64,000 nt of DNA from Lusitaniella coriacea LEGE 07157 (GTDB lineage Bacteria > Cyanobacteriota > Cyanobacteriia > Cyanobacteriales > Spirulinaceae), in assembly GCF_015207425.1 (NCBI RefSeq), contig NZ_JADEWZ010000008.1:107077-171076 (forward strand), read 5' to 3'. A model generated the notes under the pieces. The model was not told the DNA's origin, ran no database searches, and worked only from the letters and a program-made list of their open reading frames with translations. Position numbers and translations under genes: made by a program. Of the stretch, positions 37,271 through 45,997 are shown piece after piece; positions within the stretch are counted from its first letter, which is position 1; each line of letters opens with the position of its first letter.

Positions 37271-39880
37271 ATGAAATCCACAAATTTTCACTTTAATCAA
37301 ATATTAATTTATTTAGGGAGCGCGATCGCGCCCTTTTTAAACATCTCCCCCCTCCTCGCGCAACCCATCATTGCCGAACCCAACGACACCAACACCTCTG
37401 TCACAATTAACAGCAATCGATTCGATATCAATGGTGGAACCCTCTCCGGTGATGGAACCAACCTATTTCATAGTTTTGCTCAATTCGGACTCAACCCCAA
37501 CCAAATTGCCAACTTCCTCTCCACCCCTCAAATTCAGAACATTTTAGGGCGCGTTGTTGGCAACGATCCTTCCATCATCAACGGTTTAATTCAAGTCACA
37601 GGGGGGAATTCCAACCTCTACCTTATGAACCCGGCTGGGATTATTTTCGGCAATAGCGCAACCCTCAACGTCCCCGCAGACTTTATTGCCACCACCGCCA
37701 CAGGAATTGGATTCGGCGAGAATAATTGGTTTAACGCCTACGGAATCAACGACTATCAATCCCTCATCGGCAACCCCACGCAATTTGCTTTCGACTTAAC
37801 CCAACCCGGCGCAATCATCAACGCAGGGAACTTAACCGCCAGCGACGGAAAAAACATCGGACTCATTGCGGGAATCGTCGCCAACACCGGAAGCGTCACA
37901 ACATCCGGGGGAAATATCTCTCTTGTTTCAGTTCCCGGAACCAATCGCGTCAAAATTTCACAACCGGGTAGTTTGTTGAGCTTAGAATTGGTTCCCCCAC
38001 GAGATTCCAATGGATTAACACTGCCCTTCACTCCTTTGGAGTTACCCCAATTACTAACAGGTTCGGGAGTTGAAACCGGACTCGCAGTTAACCCCGACAA
38101 CAGCGTACAAACGGCGGAGGGAACCCTAATCCCCACAACCCCAGGAACGACAATTGTCACCGGAACCCTAAATGTATCTAATCCCCTCGCACAAGGCGGT
38201 AACGCAGATGTGCTGGGAACCCGCGTCGGCATCCTGGATAGCGCTCAAATTCTCGCTTCTGGAGGTCTAGGCGGTGGAAATGTGCGCATTGGTGGTGGCT
38301 ATCAGGGTCAAGAGAATATTCCCAATGCCCTCTTTACGGTTGTGGGTGAAGATGCAACGATTAACGCCGATGCTTTAGTCGATGGAACGGGCGGAACGGT
38401 TATTGTTTGGGCGGATGGAACCACAAAATTCTGGGGTGATATTAGCGCGCGTGGCGGTTCTAATTCGGGGGATGGCGGATTTGTTGAGGTTTCCGGCTTG
38501 CAATCCTTGGATTTTACAGGCTCGGTCGATACCCTTGCGCCCAATGGTAACGCGGGAACGCTGCTTCTCGACCCCACTAATATTACCGTTCAAAATGGTG
38601 TAGGGACGTTTACCAACCTCAATCAAGTGGATGCCTTCGGCGATATCGATATCGGCGCGAATACGATTGATGTTGCTTTGATTAATATGGCAACGGCGAA
38701 TGTTATTCTGCAAGCCACCAATGATATTAATATCAACGCTGCAATCAACATTGCAACGGCTGATGTGGGTTTAACCGCGATCGCGCAAAATGGAAATATT
38801 ACCGCCACTGAAAATATCACCACAGTTGCAGGCGGAAACGGTAGCGTAACGCTCGCGGCTGGCAACAACATTACTGTTCAAGGGATTGATGCAGGTGGAG
38901 CTATTGCCCTAACCAGCACCAATGCCAATGTAATTATCGGTGCGAATAATGCCAACAACAACGAAATCAGAAGTTCTGCACGTACCGATGGTGGCGCTCC
39001 CGGACAAATTGCGGTTACTGCACTCAACGGTACAGTAACCTTAAATGGAATTCTTCGATCTGGCAGAGCCAATAAGGACGGCGACAGTACGATTGCTATT
39101 ACCGCTCAACGTTTTCGCGCCATCAATCCCGGTCCCGGCGCGCAAGATGGCAGACCCGATAAGTTTCTGGATATTCCTGCTTTTGCTCAATCTGGTGTAG
39201 CAAATGCTAGTAACTCTTTAACCGTTCAACCCGTGAGTTTGTTTGCCACTCCTGCCAACGTTCAATTTTCGACTGATGGTAATATTACGCCAGCCAATGT
39301 GAACAATGCTTTACCGGGGAGAGCGACGATTAACTTTGTGGATAATCTGCAAAATCCCAATCCAGCAAATACATTCTCCGTTTCTGAAGGAAGCGGTCCC
39401 GAACTGATTACCATTACGATTCCCCGCAGTCAAACGTTCGTGATTGGTCCGACGTTCAATCCCAACGATCCCAATGTGAGTGGCGTGCCGAGTAATACGA
39501 GTATTGCGCTTTCAATTTCTGGGATTCCTCCTACATTAGTTGTGCTGCTTGGAGATAATCAGTTGAGCGCTCCGCCACTGCAACAACCTCCCGTAGCACA
39601 ACAACCCCAGGTTCCCAATCAAGTGGCTCAAGTCCCGGATGGAGCCGTTCGCGCGTCCCAGGAGGGCGATCGCGCGGCGGGAGACAATCGCGGTTTAAAC
39701 TGCGTTTCTGGGGGTCGAGAGGAGGAAGAGGAGGAAAATATCTGTCAGTCCGGGGACGGCGCGCGATCGATTTTGGATACCAGCGAAGTGGAAACGCCAC
39801 AGGATGAGAGCAACCAACAGTCAAAAAGAAACCCCGCATTGATTGAGAGTGAAGTGGAGGTAGGACGAGTTTCCAATTGA
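37271..39880 (+). CDS. two-partner secretion exoprotein (filamentous haemagglutinin N-terminal domain)
   Basis: The 869-residue protein begins with a signal peptide (to about 31) and a TPS domain. Its hallmarks are visible: TNLFHSFAQFGLNPNQIANF (about 64-83), IQVTGGNSNLYLMNPAGIIF (about 107-126) and the NSATLNVPADFIAT turn. The middle is a long right-handed beta-helix-type repeat region rich in Asn, Thr, Gly and Ala (about 150-690). The end is Pro/Gln-rich, with an acidic stretch and a Cys pair (NCVSGG and NICQSG). It is exported by an outer-membrane TpsB partner, which is not in the window. The C-terminal region is low in complexity. Confidence 0.88.
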   Translation: MKSTNFHFNQILIYLGSAIAPFLNISPLLAQPIIAEPNDTNTSVTINSNRFDINGGTLSGDGTNLFHSFAQFGLNPNQIANFLSTPQIQNILGRVVGNDPSIINGLIQVTGGNSNLYLMNPAGIIFGNSATLNVPADFIATTATGIGFGENNWFNAYGINDYQSLIGNPTQFAFDLTQPGAIINAGNLTASDGKNIGLIAGIVANTGSVTTSGGNISLVSVPGTNRVKISQPGSLLSLELVPPRDSNGLTLPFTPLELPQLLTGSGVETGLAVNPDNSVQTAEGTLIPTTPGTTIVTGTLNVSNPLAQGGNADVLGTRVGILDSAQILASGGLGGGNVRIGGGYQGQENIPNALFTVVGEDATINADALVDGTGGTVIVWADGTTKFWGDISARGGSNSGDGGFVEVSGLQSLDFTGSVDTLAPNGNAGTLLLDPTNITVQNGVGTFTNLNQVDAFGDIDIGANTIDVALINMATANVILQATNDININAAINIATADVGLTAIAQNGNITATENITTVAGGNGSVTLAAGNNITVQGIDAGGAIALTSTNANVIIGANNANNNEIRSSARTDGGAPGQIAVTALNGTVTLNGILRSGRANKDGDSTIAITAQRFRAINPGPGAQDGRPDKFLDIPAFAQSGVANASNSLTVQPVSLFATPANVQFSTDGNITPANVNNALPGRATINFVDNLQNPNPANTFSVSEGSGPELITITIPRSQTFVIGPTFNPNDPNVSGVPSNTSIALSISGIPPTLVVLLGDNQLSAPPLQQPPVAQQPQVPNQVAQVPDGAVRASQEGDRAAGDNRGLNCVSGGREEEEEENICQSGDGARSILDTSEVETPQDESNQQSKRNPALIESEVEVGRVSN

Positions 39881-39919
39881 GAAATTAAGCTTTTGGGGGT
39901 ATTGTGCTGCAATCCATCT

Positions 39920-39979
39920 CCTAGTACTCTGTCAGTTTCAAATTTGTGGCTAGATCGTGTCCCCGCGTCCCTCTATCTC
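39920..39979 (+). repeat. dispersed intergenic repeat, type A copy 2
   Basis: CTAGTACTCTGTCAGTTTCA, then AATTTGTGG and a pyrimidine-rich tail. It matches the copy at 35944-36005 and fills the gap between two converging genes. Confidence 0.55.
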
Positions 39980-41722
39980 CTACCGTCCCGGAACGTGGCT
40001 TTGAACGAGAACCTTATCGCTGGTATAAACTTCTAGGGGAATCCCCAAATTCTCGCTAATGGTTTCCAAGGCGCGTTCCAAGGTGTAGACGTGATCCAAT
40101 AACTTCACTTGCGTTTTGAGATCGCCTACGGTTTGTGCTTTGGTTGCAGTTTGGCGAACTTCTTGAACGTAGGTGGGAGTTAGGTGAATTTTGATGGTTT
40201 TAGGGCTGATGGTAAAGTGGCAAACTTTCGTTTTTTGGGTGCAAATTTGTTGCAGATCGTTACGCGCCTGCTCCATTTTTACGGCTTTTTGGAGTTGGGC
40301 TTCCGCGCGATCGCGCGCATCAGTATAGGTTTTAATTAGAGATTGCGCTTTACCGTAATTAAAGGTATTGTTTGGCACTTGCCGAACATCGCTCAAAGCA
40401 TTGCGCCAATTGACCGTTGCCTGGGACCATTGATTGTTGGCTTCTGCGTTGCGAGCCGTCTGAGCAAGTCGCACGGCACGATTGTAAGCGTTTGTAGCAA
40501 AAACTTCTTGTTCTTTATTCTGGGTTGCGGTTTTATACTTCGGTAAATATTTTTTTCGGTCTTGCTGTGCTTCGAGATGAGCAGTAGTGCCTTTAGGGAT
40601 TTGCTGGAGGCGACGAAGTGCGGTTTGCCAAGTGGATTGCACGAATTGCAAATTTTCCAGGGTTTGAGCCACACCTTGACGCGCTTCGGCAACTTTAGCC
40701 GCTTCGCGAGCTGCAACAAGGTTTTCCCGACCGTCGAGTTCCATTTGCAAGCCGCGATTAACCACGTTGAGATTAACTTGATACTCTCGCCGTTTGCGTT
40801 GGGCAAAGGAATAAAACTGATTGTCTGTGGGAATTTGTTCTAAGTGCGCGATCGCTTCTTGCCACTTGCTTTGGGCTTTTTGCCATTCCGATGCTGGAAG
40901 GGGACGATTTTGAGTGAGTTGCGACGCTTTCGATCCGACTTTCAACGCCGCCACAACATCATCTAAATTGACCGCAGTCTTTTGATAGGTGGCGAGCAAT
41001 TCCTGCGCTTCTTGGCGATGTTTCGACCACGCTGGAATCGCTTCTAGCAGGTCAATGGATTTTTGTAAGTGCTTTTGAGCGTCGAGAATTTGCTGTCCGG
41101 AGGTGGGGGGTTCTAGGGCAACAATAGAGTCTTCAGCAAGAGTTTTGGCAACGGGAATCGTCTCGCACTCGCGCAGGACGCAAGGACGACTCAACATATA
41201 CAAACTGGTGCAGAAAATTGCCAAACTCATTCCCGCACCCATCAGGATGATGGGGAACCAGGACGACTTGTTGGAGGGAGAAGGGGGCAGGAGATCGCGC
41301 TCTTCGGGTGCTTCTTCAATGGCAAAGTCGAGATCGCTTTGGAGTTCGGTTTCTTTTGTGATGTCTGAGGTAGGGTTTTCTACCGCGTGGGGAGTAGAAG
41401 GCAAATTCTTTTCGCTTTCGCGCTTCGTTGGAGCAATATTAAAGGTATAAGGCTGCTGTTGTCCTTGGAGCCTTAGATAAATTAGACCGCGATAGCGCTG
41501 CGCCAGTTGCTCTTCATCGAGAATCTGCTCAAAAATCCGAAAGGCTTTGTGGGGGTAGGGTAAAACGGGTTGTCGGTGTTCGAGGAGCATCACCAAAGTT
41601 TCGTCCCTCACGTAACAGCGGACTTGCAGGGGCGCGATTTGGGGCAGCTCGGTTTGGAGGCGCTGTCGAGCGGATTGCTCTAGCGCTTCGAGATTAATTG
41701 GGGCAATTGCTGTTTCCGGCAT
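39980..41722 (-). CDS. single-pass membrane protein with helical W/VP repeats
   Basis: The 580-residue protein has an N-terminal cytoplasmic domain (about 1-95, LRLQGQQQPYTFNIAP at its end), an acidic linker, one transmembrane helix (about 157-180, ILMGAGMSLAIFCTSLYMLS) and a long helical C-terminal region with a repeated unit. The pattern is A-x-x-L-x-x-x-x-x-W-x-x-A-x-x-x-W-x-x-A-x-x-x-L-x-x-x-VP or IP, then A-x-x-K-x-x-x-Y. Copies occur near 210-260, 275-325, 350-400 and 420-470. The same unit ends the protein at 7328-8569. No family is recognised. It is divergent from the SucC-like gene. Confidence 0.65.
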   Translation of the reverse strand: MPETAIAPINLEALEQSARQRLQTELPQIAPLQVRCYVRDETLVMLLEHRQPVLPYPHKAFRIFEQILDEEQLAQRYRGLIYLRLQGQQQPYTFNIAPTKRESEKNLPSTPHAVENPTSDITKETELQSDLDFAIEEAPEERDLLPPSPSNKSSWFPIILMGAGMSLAIFCTSLYMLSRPCVLRECETIPVAKTLAEDSIVALEPPTSGQQILDAQKHLQKSIDLLEAIPAWSKHRQEAQELLATYQKTAVNLDDVVAALKVGSKASQLTQNRPLPASEWQKAQSKWQEAIAHLEQIPTDNQFYSFAQRKRREYQVNLNVVNRGLQMELDGRENLVAAREAAKVAEARQGVAQTLENLQFVQSTWQTALRRLQQIPKGTTAHLEAQQDRKKYLPKYKTATQNKEQEVFATNAYNRAVRLAQTARNAEANNQWSQATVNWRNALSDVRQVPNNTFNYGKAQSLIKTYTDARDRAEAQLQKAVKMEQARNDLQQICTQKTKVCHFTISPKTIKIHLTPTYVQEVRQTATKAQTVGDLKTQVKLLDHVYTLERALETISENLGIPLEVYTSDKVLVQSHVPGR

Positions 41723-41924
41723 AACAAAAACAACAGGGTTTTCAATGTAGTAGTTAGTGTAGGCGTTTTTTGTCCAACAGAAAAGATTATTTTGTCGGAA
41801 TTGGAAAATTCCCTGAGATTTTGAACGGTTCGCTAAGTTGAAAGAAGGTCGAAGTAAAGAAATTTAATCCGCTTATAACCTTTAATGAGTAACCTACACT
41901 CTCAATCCGATCGACATCCAAAGC

Positions 41925-43181
41925 ATGACAGATTTACTAGAGTACCAAGCAAAAGAATTATTTCGAGCGGTGGGCATTCCCGTCTTACCTTCGCAGCAGA
42001 TCGACCATCCGAGGGAAATTCGGCAATTAAAAATTCCCTATCCGGTTGTTCTCAAATCCCAGGTGCGTGCGGGGGGACGGGGGAAAGCGGGGGGCGTTCG
42101 CCGCGTAGAAAATACCATTGACGCGATCGCGACGGCGCGAAGAATCTTCAATTTACCGATCGCGGGGGAATATCCCGAAATCCTCCTCGCAGAGACGCAC
42201 TACAATGCCCAACAGGAATATTTTTTGGCAATTGTTTTGGATTATCAGCTTCAGCGCCCGGTTTTGCTGGGATCGTCTCAAGGGGGAATGCAAGTCGAAG
42301 CGGTATTGGAACAAGTGCAAAAGGTCGCGGTTGAGGGAGAGTTTTCTCCTTTTTACGCGCGACAATTGGCAATTGCAATGGGGCTTAGGGGCGGTTCGAT
42401 CGATTCGGTGAGCGATATTTTGGTCAAGATGTACCATCTGTTTGCCACAAAAGACCTCGATAGTATTGAGATTAATCCTTTAGGAATTGGTGTGGATGGC
42501 GAGGTGATGGCGCTGGATGGCAAGATTGCGGTGAACGATCGCGGTTTGCAACGCCATCCCGATTTAATTGAACTGATGGGAGTTCCTCCCGCTAGCGATG
42601 ACTCGGAAGCTTGCTTGCCCAACAGCACGCTGCAACGACTCGATATGGTGAATCCCAAGGGAAATATCGGCATTTTGTGTAATGGGTTGGATTTGGGGAT
42701 GGCAACCTGGGATACTGTGGTGCAAAAAAGGGGAAAGCCGGCGCAGTGCTGGGCGATTGGGGCGCAAACCAGTGGGATATTGATGCCGAACGACTCGCTG
42801 TCTCAGGGGCTAGAAGTGGCGCTAGAACGGATGCGGGAAGTGTCTGAGGTGAAGGTGATTTTGATTAATATTCTCACCAGTCCCCAGGTTGCGGAAACGA
42901 TGGTCCGCGCGATCGCGAACTTTCTGCGTCCTCACCTCGATGAGGCGAATGGGGAGAGCGAAGATCGCTTTGAACGCCCGACTGCGGCAGCTCGCGCTCT
43001 GCGGAGAGAAACATCTCCCTCAACCCTGTCAAATCCTTCCTTACCCCCGCCAATTGTCGTTCGCTTACCCGGCGTTCAACTCGAATCGATCGAACCATTT
43101 TGGGATGAACTTCCCCTGTACTGGATAGAGACTTTGGAGGACGCGATCGCGCGAGCAATTGAGCTGGCTCGCAGCTTGTAA
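41925..43181 (+). CDS. succinate-CoA ligase beta-like protein (SucC-like, divergent)
   Basis: The 418-residue protein has an ATP-grasp fold like SucC. KSQVRAGGRGKAGGV (44-58) binds ATP, and SIEINPLGI and LDGKIA near 180-200 supply the Mg ligands. In the C-terminal ligase domain the normal glycine-rich motifs are changed: DVGGGA becomes AIGAQT and VNIFGGI becomes INILTSP. A hydrophilic insertion lies near 345-380. ATP binding looks intact, but the CoA ligase face does not. It is followed, after 377 bases, by a SucD-like gene. It may be a real but divergent enzyme, or it may have a different role. Confidence 0.75.
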   Translation: MTDLLEYQAKELFRAVGIPVLPSQQIDHPREIRQLKIPYPVVLKSQVRAGGRGKAGGVRRVENTIDAIATARRIFNLPIAGEYPEILLAETHYNAQQEYFLAIVLDYQLQRPVLLGSSQGGMQVEAVLEQVQKVAVEGEFSPFYARQLAIAMGLRGGSIDSVSDILVKMYHLFATKDLDSIEINPLGIGVDGEVMALDGKIAVNDRGLQRHPDLIELMGVPPASDDSEACLPNSTLQRLDMVNPKGNIGILCNGLDLGMATWDTVVQKRGKPAQCWAIGAQTSGILMPNDSLSQGLEVALERMREVSEVKVILINILTSPQVAETMVRAIANFLRPHLDEANGESEDRFERPTAAARALRRETSPSTLSNPSLPPPIVVRLPGVQLESIEPFWDELPLYWIETLEDAIARAIELARSL

Positions 43182-43558
43182 CATTGACAATCCGGGTTTT
43201 CCTCTATAGGCATTGATTAAATAAAGGTTAAGATTAAAGTGAGTTTGCCTTGTAACGCGCAGTTTTAAAGACACGCGCTACAAAATGGTGCTTGTTTCAC
43301 AGCTTTTTCATAAGTATCCTAGAGGCAGATAGAGTAGCCCCAAGAAAATAGTGATTCGATTCCTCAATAAAGACACGGGGATGTGAGACGAGGTGAGGAA
43401 AGAGACGGTTTAGGAATAGTCGATCGGTTGGGATACTCTCACTTGATTGAGTTTGAGACTCTGGGTTCCGATTGCGTCCGATCGAAACCCACTGCAATCG
43501 AATTGAAACATTCGCTCAATTTCATCGGCGTGCATTGTTCAATTACAGTTAATTTTTT
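43182..43558. other. gap between the SucC-like and SucD-like genes
   Basis: No gene is seen in these 377 bases. TTGTAACGCG and CGCGCTACAA (about 43249-43286) form an imperfect hairpin with no T-run. Such a wide gap is unusual for a sucC-sucD pair and may hold a separate promoter for the second gene. Confidence 0.4.
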
Positions 43559-44605
43559 ATGAGTTCTTCTAAAATTCCTTTAACATCGAGCGATGTCGAT
43601 CTCGACATTGAATCGATCGAAGATTGGAGCAACGGTCTTTTGGAGATTAACAACTCCCAGCAAATTATTAGATCCTTAAATTCGACCGCGCGATCGCCGA
43701 TTGCCAATTGGACATCCGAAACCCCCGTCCTGATTCAAGGCATCTCAACACCTCTAGGTCGCTATGCCGCATCCCAAATGAAAGCCCACCGAACCCGTGT
43801 GGTGGCTGGTGTGAGCGTCGGTCAAGGCGGTCGAGTGTTTGAAGAAATCCCCATCTGTAACCTCGTAGAAGAAGCGATCGCGCAAGTGGGTTCCATTGAA
43901 ATTAGTTTAATTTTTGTCGAACCTTACGCCGTTCTCGATGCCGCACTAGAAGCCATTGCGGCGGGAATTCGGCAGTTGATTCTTTGTACCCAAAACGTTC
44001 CCCCCTTAGATGCCATTCGCCTCTCCCAAAGGGCAAAAGAAACCAATACCCTAATTTTAGGGTCTGGCAGTGCGGGCGCGATCGTGCCGGAAAAACTGTT
44101 ATTGGGAACCTGCGAACCGCAATTTTTCACCCCCGGTTCTGTGGGATTAATCGGTCGCAGCGAAATCTTAACCAGCGAAGTGGCACTCGAACTCAGCCAA
44201 GCTCAAATCGGTCAATCGATAGCCGTGAATCTCGGTACAGATGACATCCTCGGCTCGACATTTCAACAATGGTTGCGCCTGTTGGAGAGTGACGCGGACA
44301 CCGAAGCCATTTTATTAATCGAACACAGTTTGAGCGGCACTCAATCGGCTGCGGCTGAGTATATTGCGGCGGAAATCGAGAAACCGATCGTTGCTTATAT
44401 CGCCGGACTCAAAATTCCCGTTTTAGAAACTCCCATCTATCCAGCTTCCGCGATCGCGTCCTATTGTACTCAACCCATCCCTCATACCGACACCGCCGAA
44501 CAAAAAGTCAAAGCCTTTAAAAAAGCAAAAATTCCCGTCGCCAAGCACTTGTCTCAAATCCCCAATTTAGTTAAAAAAGCTTTGAAGAAAAGTGGCAAAG
44601 GATAA
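43559..44605 (+). CDS. CoA-binding protein, SucD-like (degenerate succinate-CoA ligase alpha)
   Basis: The 348-residue protein has a 45-residue acidic leader and then the SucD layout: QGISTPLGRYAASQMKAHRT, GVSVGQGGRVFEEIPI, GSVGLIGRSEILTSEVALEL, NLGTDDILGSTF and KPIVAYIAGLKIP. Several catalytic positions are lost. The GPNCPG block reads GSGSAG, and the phospho-His block GHAGAI reads YPASAI, so the phosphorylated His is absent. The CoA-binding fold may persist without the ligase reaction. The C-terminus is Lys-rich. It is followed 4 bases later by the GrpE-like gene. Confidence 0.75.
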   Translation: MSSSKIPLTSSDVDLDIESIEDWSNGLLEINNSQQIIRSLNSTARSPIANWTSETPVLIQGISTPLGRYAASQMKAHRTRVVAGVSVGQGGRVFEEIPICNLVEEAIAQVGSIEISLIFVEPYAVLDAALEAIAAGIRQLILCTQNVPPLDAIRLSQRAKETNTLILGSGSAGAIVPEKLLLGTCEPQFFTPGSVGLIGRSEILTSEVALELSQAQIGQSIAVNLGTDDILGSTFQQWLRLLESDADTEAILLIEHSLSGTQSAAAEYIAAEIEKPIVAYIAGLKIPVLETPIYPASAIASYCTQPIPHTDTAEQKVKAFKKAKIPVAKHLSQIPNLVKKALKKSGKG

Positions 44606-44609
44606 TTAA

Positions 44610-45149
44610 ATGTTGGGCGATCCTGAATTATTTTGGTTTGGCGTTTTCCTTTGGTTTGGCGTGACGGCGTTATTGTTTTACTTTTGGAGCGATCGCGCGC
44701 GATCGGCAATTGCACCCGAAACCGGTACAGCGCAAGACATCGAGCAACTCAAGCAACAGTGCGATCGCCTGCGAGCAGAATTGCAACAGCAGTTGCTGCA
44801 ACAAGAAAGCGATTTTCAACAACGCAGTTTTGAAGAACTCCAAAGTCTCGCGATCGGTTTGCCCACCGCTCGTGCAATGGTAGAAGCAAAACCCGAACTC
44901 CCCGCCAAAAATTTACTTCCCCTTTTCACCTCCCTGGGGAACTTGCTCCAAAGTTGGGAGTACGAAACGATTGGGGAAGCTTGGCAACCCCTTAATTACG
45001 ATCCCCAATGGCATCAACCGGATGAGGAAGATATTGAACCTGGGGAGTTAGTTTACGTGCGGTTTATAGGCTATCGATCGCGCGATCGCGTCCTTTGTCC
45101 GGCCAAAGTGAGTCGTACCCTTCCCAAAGTGCAGAGTGACGAACGTTAA
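44610..45149 (+). CDS. membrane-anchored GrpE-like protein
   Basis: The 179-residue protein has an N-terminal transmembrane helix (8-26, WFGVFLWFGVTALLFYFW), a coiled coil (about 44-75, LKQQCDRLRAELQQQLLQQE) and a C-terminal beta domain. The ending YDPQWHQPDEEDIEPGELVY, then RFIGYRSRDRVLCPAKVSRT, follows the GrpE beta-wing pattern (DP-x-x-H, G-Y-x-x-x-D-R-V-L-x-P-A-x-V). GrpE is the nucleotide exchange factor of Hsp70. An Hsp70-family gene lies 0.85 kb downstream on the same strand, so it is probably a dedicated partner. The membrane anchor is unusual. Confidence 0.65.
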   Translation: MLGDPELFWFGVFLWFGVTALLFYFWSDRARSAIAPETGTAQDIEQLKQQCDRLRAELQQQLLQQESDFQQRSFEELQSLAIGLPTARAMVEAKPELPAKNLLPLFTSLGNLLQSWEYETIGEAWQPLNYDPQWHQPDEEDIEPGELVYVRFIGYRSRDRVLCPAKVSRTLPKVQSDER

Positions 45150-45185
45150 AATAAACCCATCAATGCCAATTTCCCAACTTCTCCC

Positions 45186-45971
45186 ATGACCCTCACCCAA
45201 GAAAAAGGAACCTCTCAAGACCTCACAGAACGTGTTATCTTTCCCCCTGGCGATTTATATAGCGATGAACCTCCCTTGGAAACCGAACTGCACCTGCGGC
45301 AAATCATCCTACTCCTCAATTGTCTCGAATGGTTATGGCGAGACAAAAATGATTTCTACGTAGCGGGAAATCTGACCATTTACTATAGCGATAGAAAGCG
45401 TAAAAACGAAAACTTTCGGGGGCCCGATTTTTTTGTGGTGTTGGACACCGAACAGAAAACGAGAAAAAGTTGGGTGGTGTGGGAAGAAGAGGGGAAATAT
45501 CCCAATTTTATTCTTGAAATTCTCTCGGACTCGACAGCAAAGATCGATCGCGGGTTGAAGAAGAAATTGTATCAAGATACCTTCCGCACGCCGGATTATT
45601 TTTGGTTCGATCCCTATACAGGAGAATTCACCGGGTTTCATTTAGTGGACGGGAAATACGAACCTTTAGAAGCGAATGAACAAAGTCAATTGTGGAGTCA
45701 GCAATTAGGGTTATATTTAGGGATTGAGGGAGGACTATTGCGATTTTTCACAGAAGAAGGGGAGTTGGTTCCTACCCCAGAAGAAGATGCTCAATCCGAA
45801 CGACAGCAGAAGGAGTCCGAACGACAACAAAAAGAGTCCGAACGACAGCAGAAGGAACTTGCTCAACAACAAAAAGAATCCGAGCGACAACAAAAAGAAA
45901 TCGCTCAACAAAAAGCAGAACGATTAGCCGCTAAGTTGCGAGAGTTGAATATTGACCCGGATACAATTTAA
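45186..45971 (+). CDS. Uma2 family protein with repeat-rich coiled-coil tail
   Basis: The 261-residue protein is a Uma2/DUF820 protein. GPDFFVVLDTEQKTRKSWVV (about 79-98) and NFILEILSDST (about 107-117) give the Asp and Glu of the nuclease-like core, and KKLYQDTFRTPDYFWFDP follows. Residues 201-245 are near-perfect repeats of SERQQKE with variants, encoded by near-identical DNA, and form a coiled coil. The ending AERLAAKLRELNIDP is typical. It lies between the GrpE-like and Hsp70 genes with short gaps (36 and 26 bases), so all may be one operon. Confidence 0.88.
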   Translation: MTLTQEKGTSQDLTERVIFPPGDLYSDEPPLETELHLRQIILLLNCLEWLWRDKNDFYVAGNLTIYYSDRKRKNENFRGPDFFVVLDTEQKTRKSWVVWEEEGKYPNFILEILSDSTAKIDRGLKKKLYQDTFRTPDYFWFDPYTGEFTGFHLVDGKYEPLEANEQSQLWSQQLGLYLGIEGGLLRFFTEEGELVPTPEEDAQSERQQKESERQQKESERQQKELAQQQKESERQQKEIAQQKAERLAAKLRELNIDPDTI

Positions 45972-45997
45972 TGTGCGTTAGACGTAATTCTTGACCT

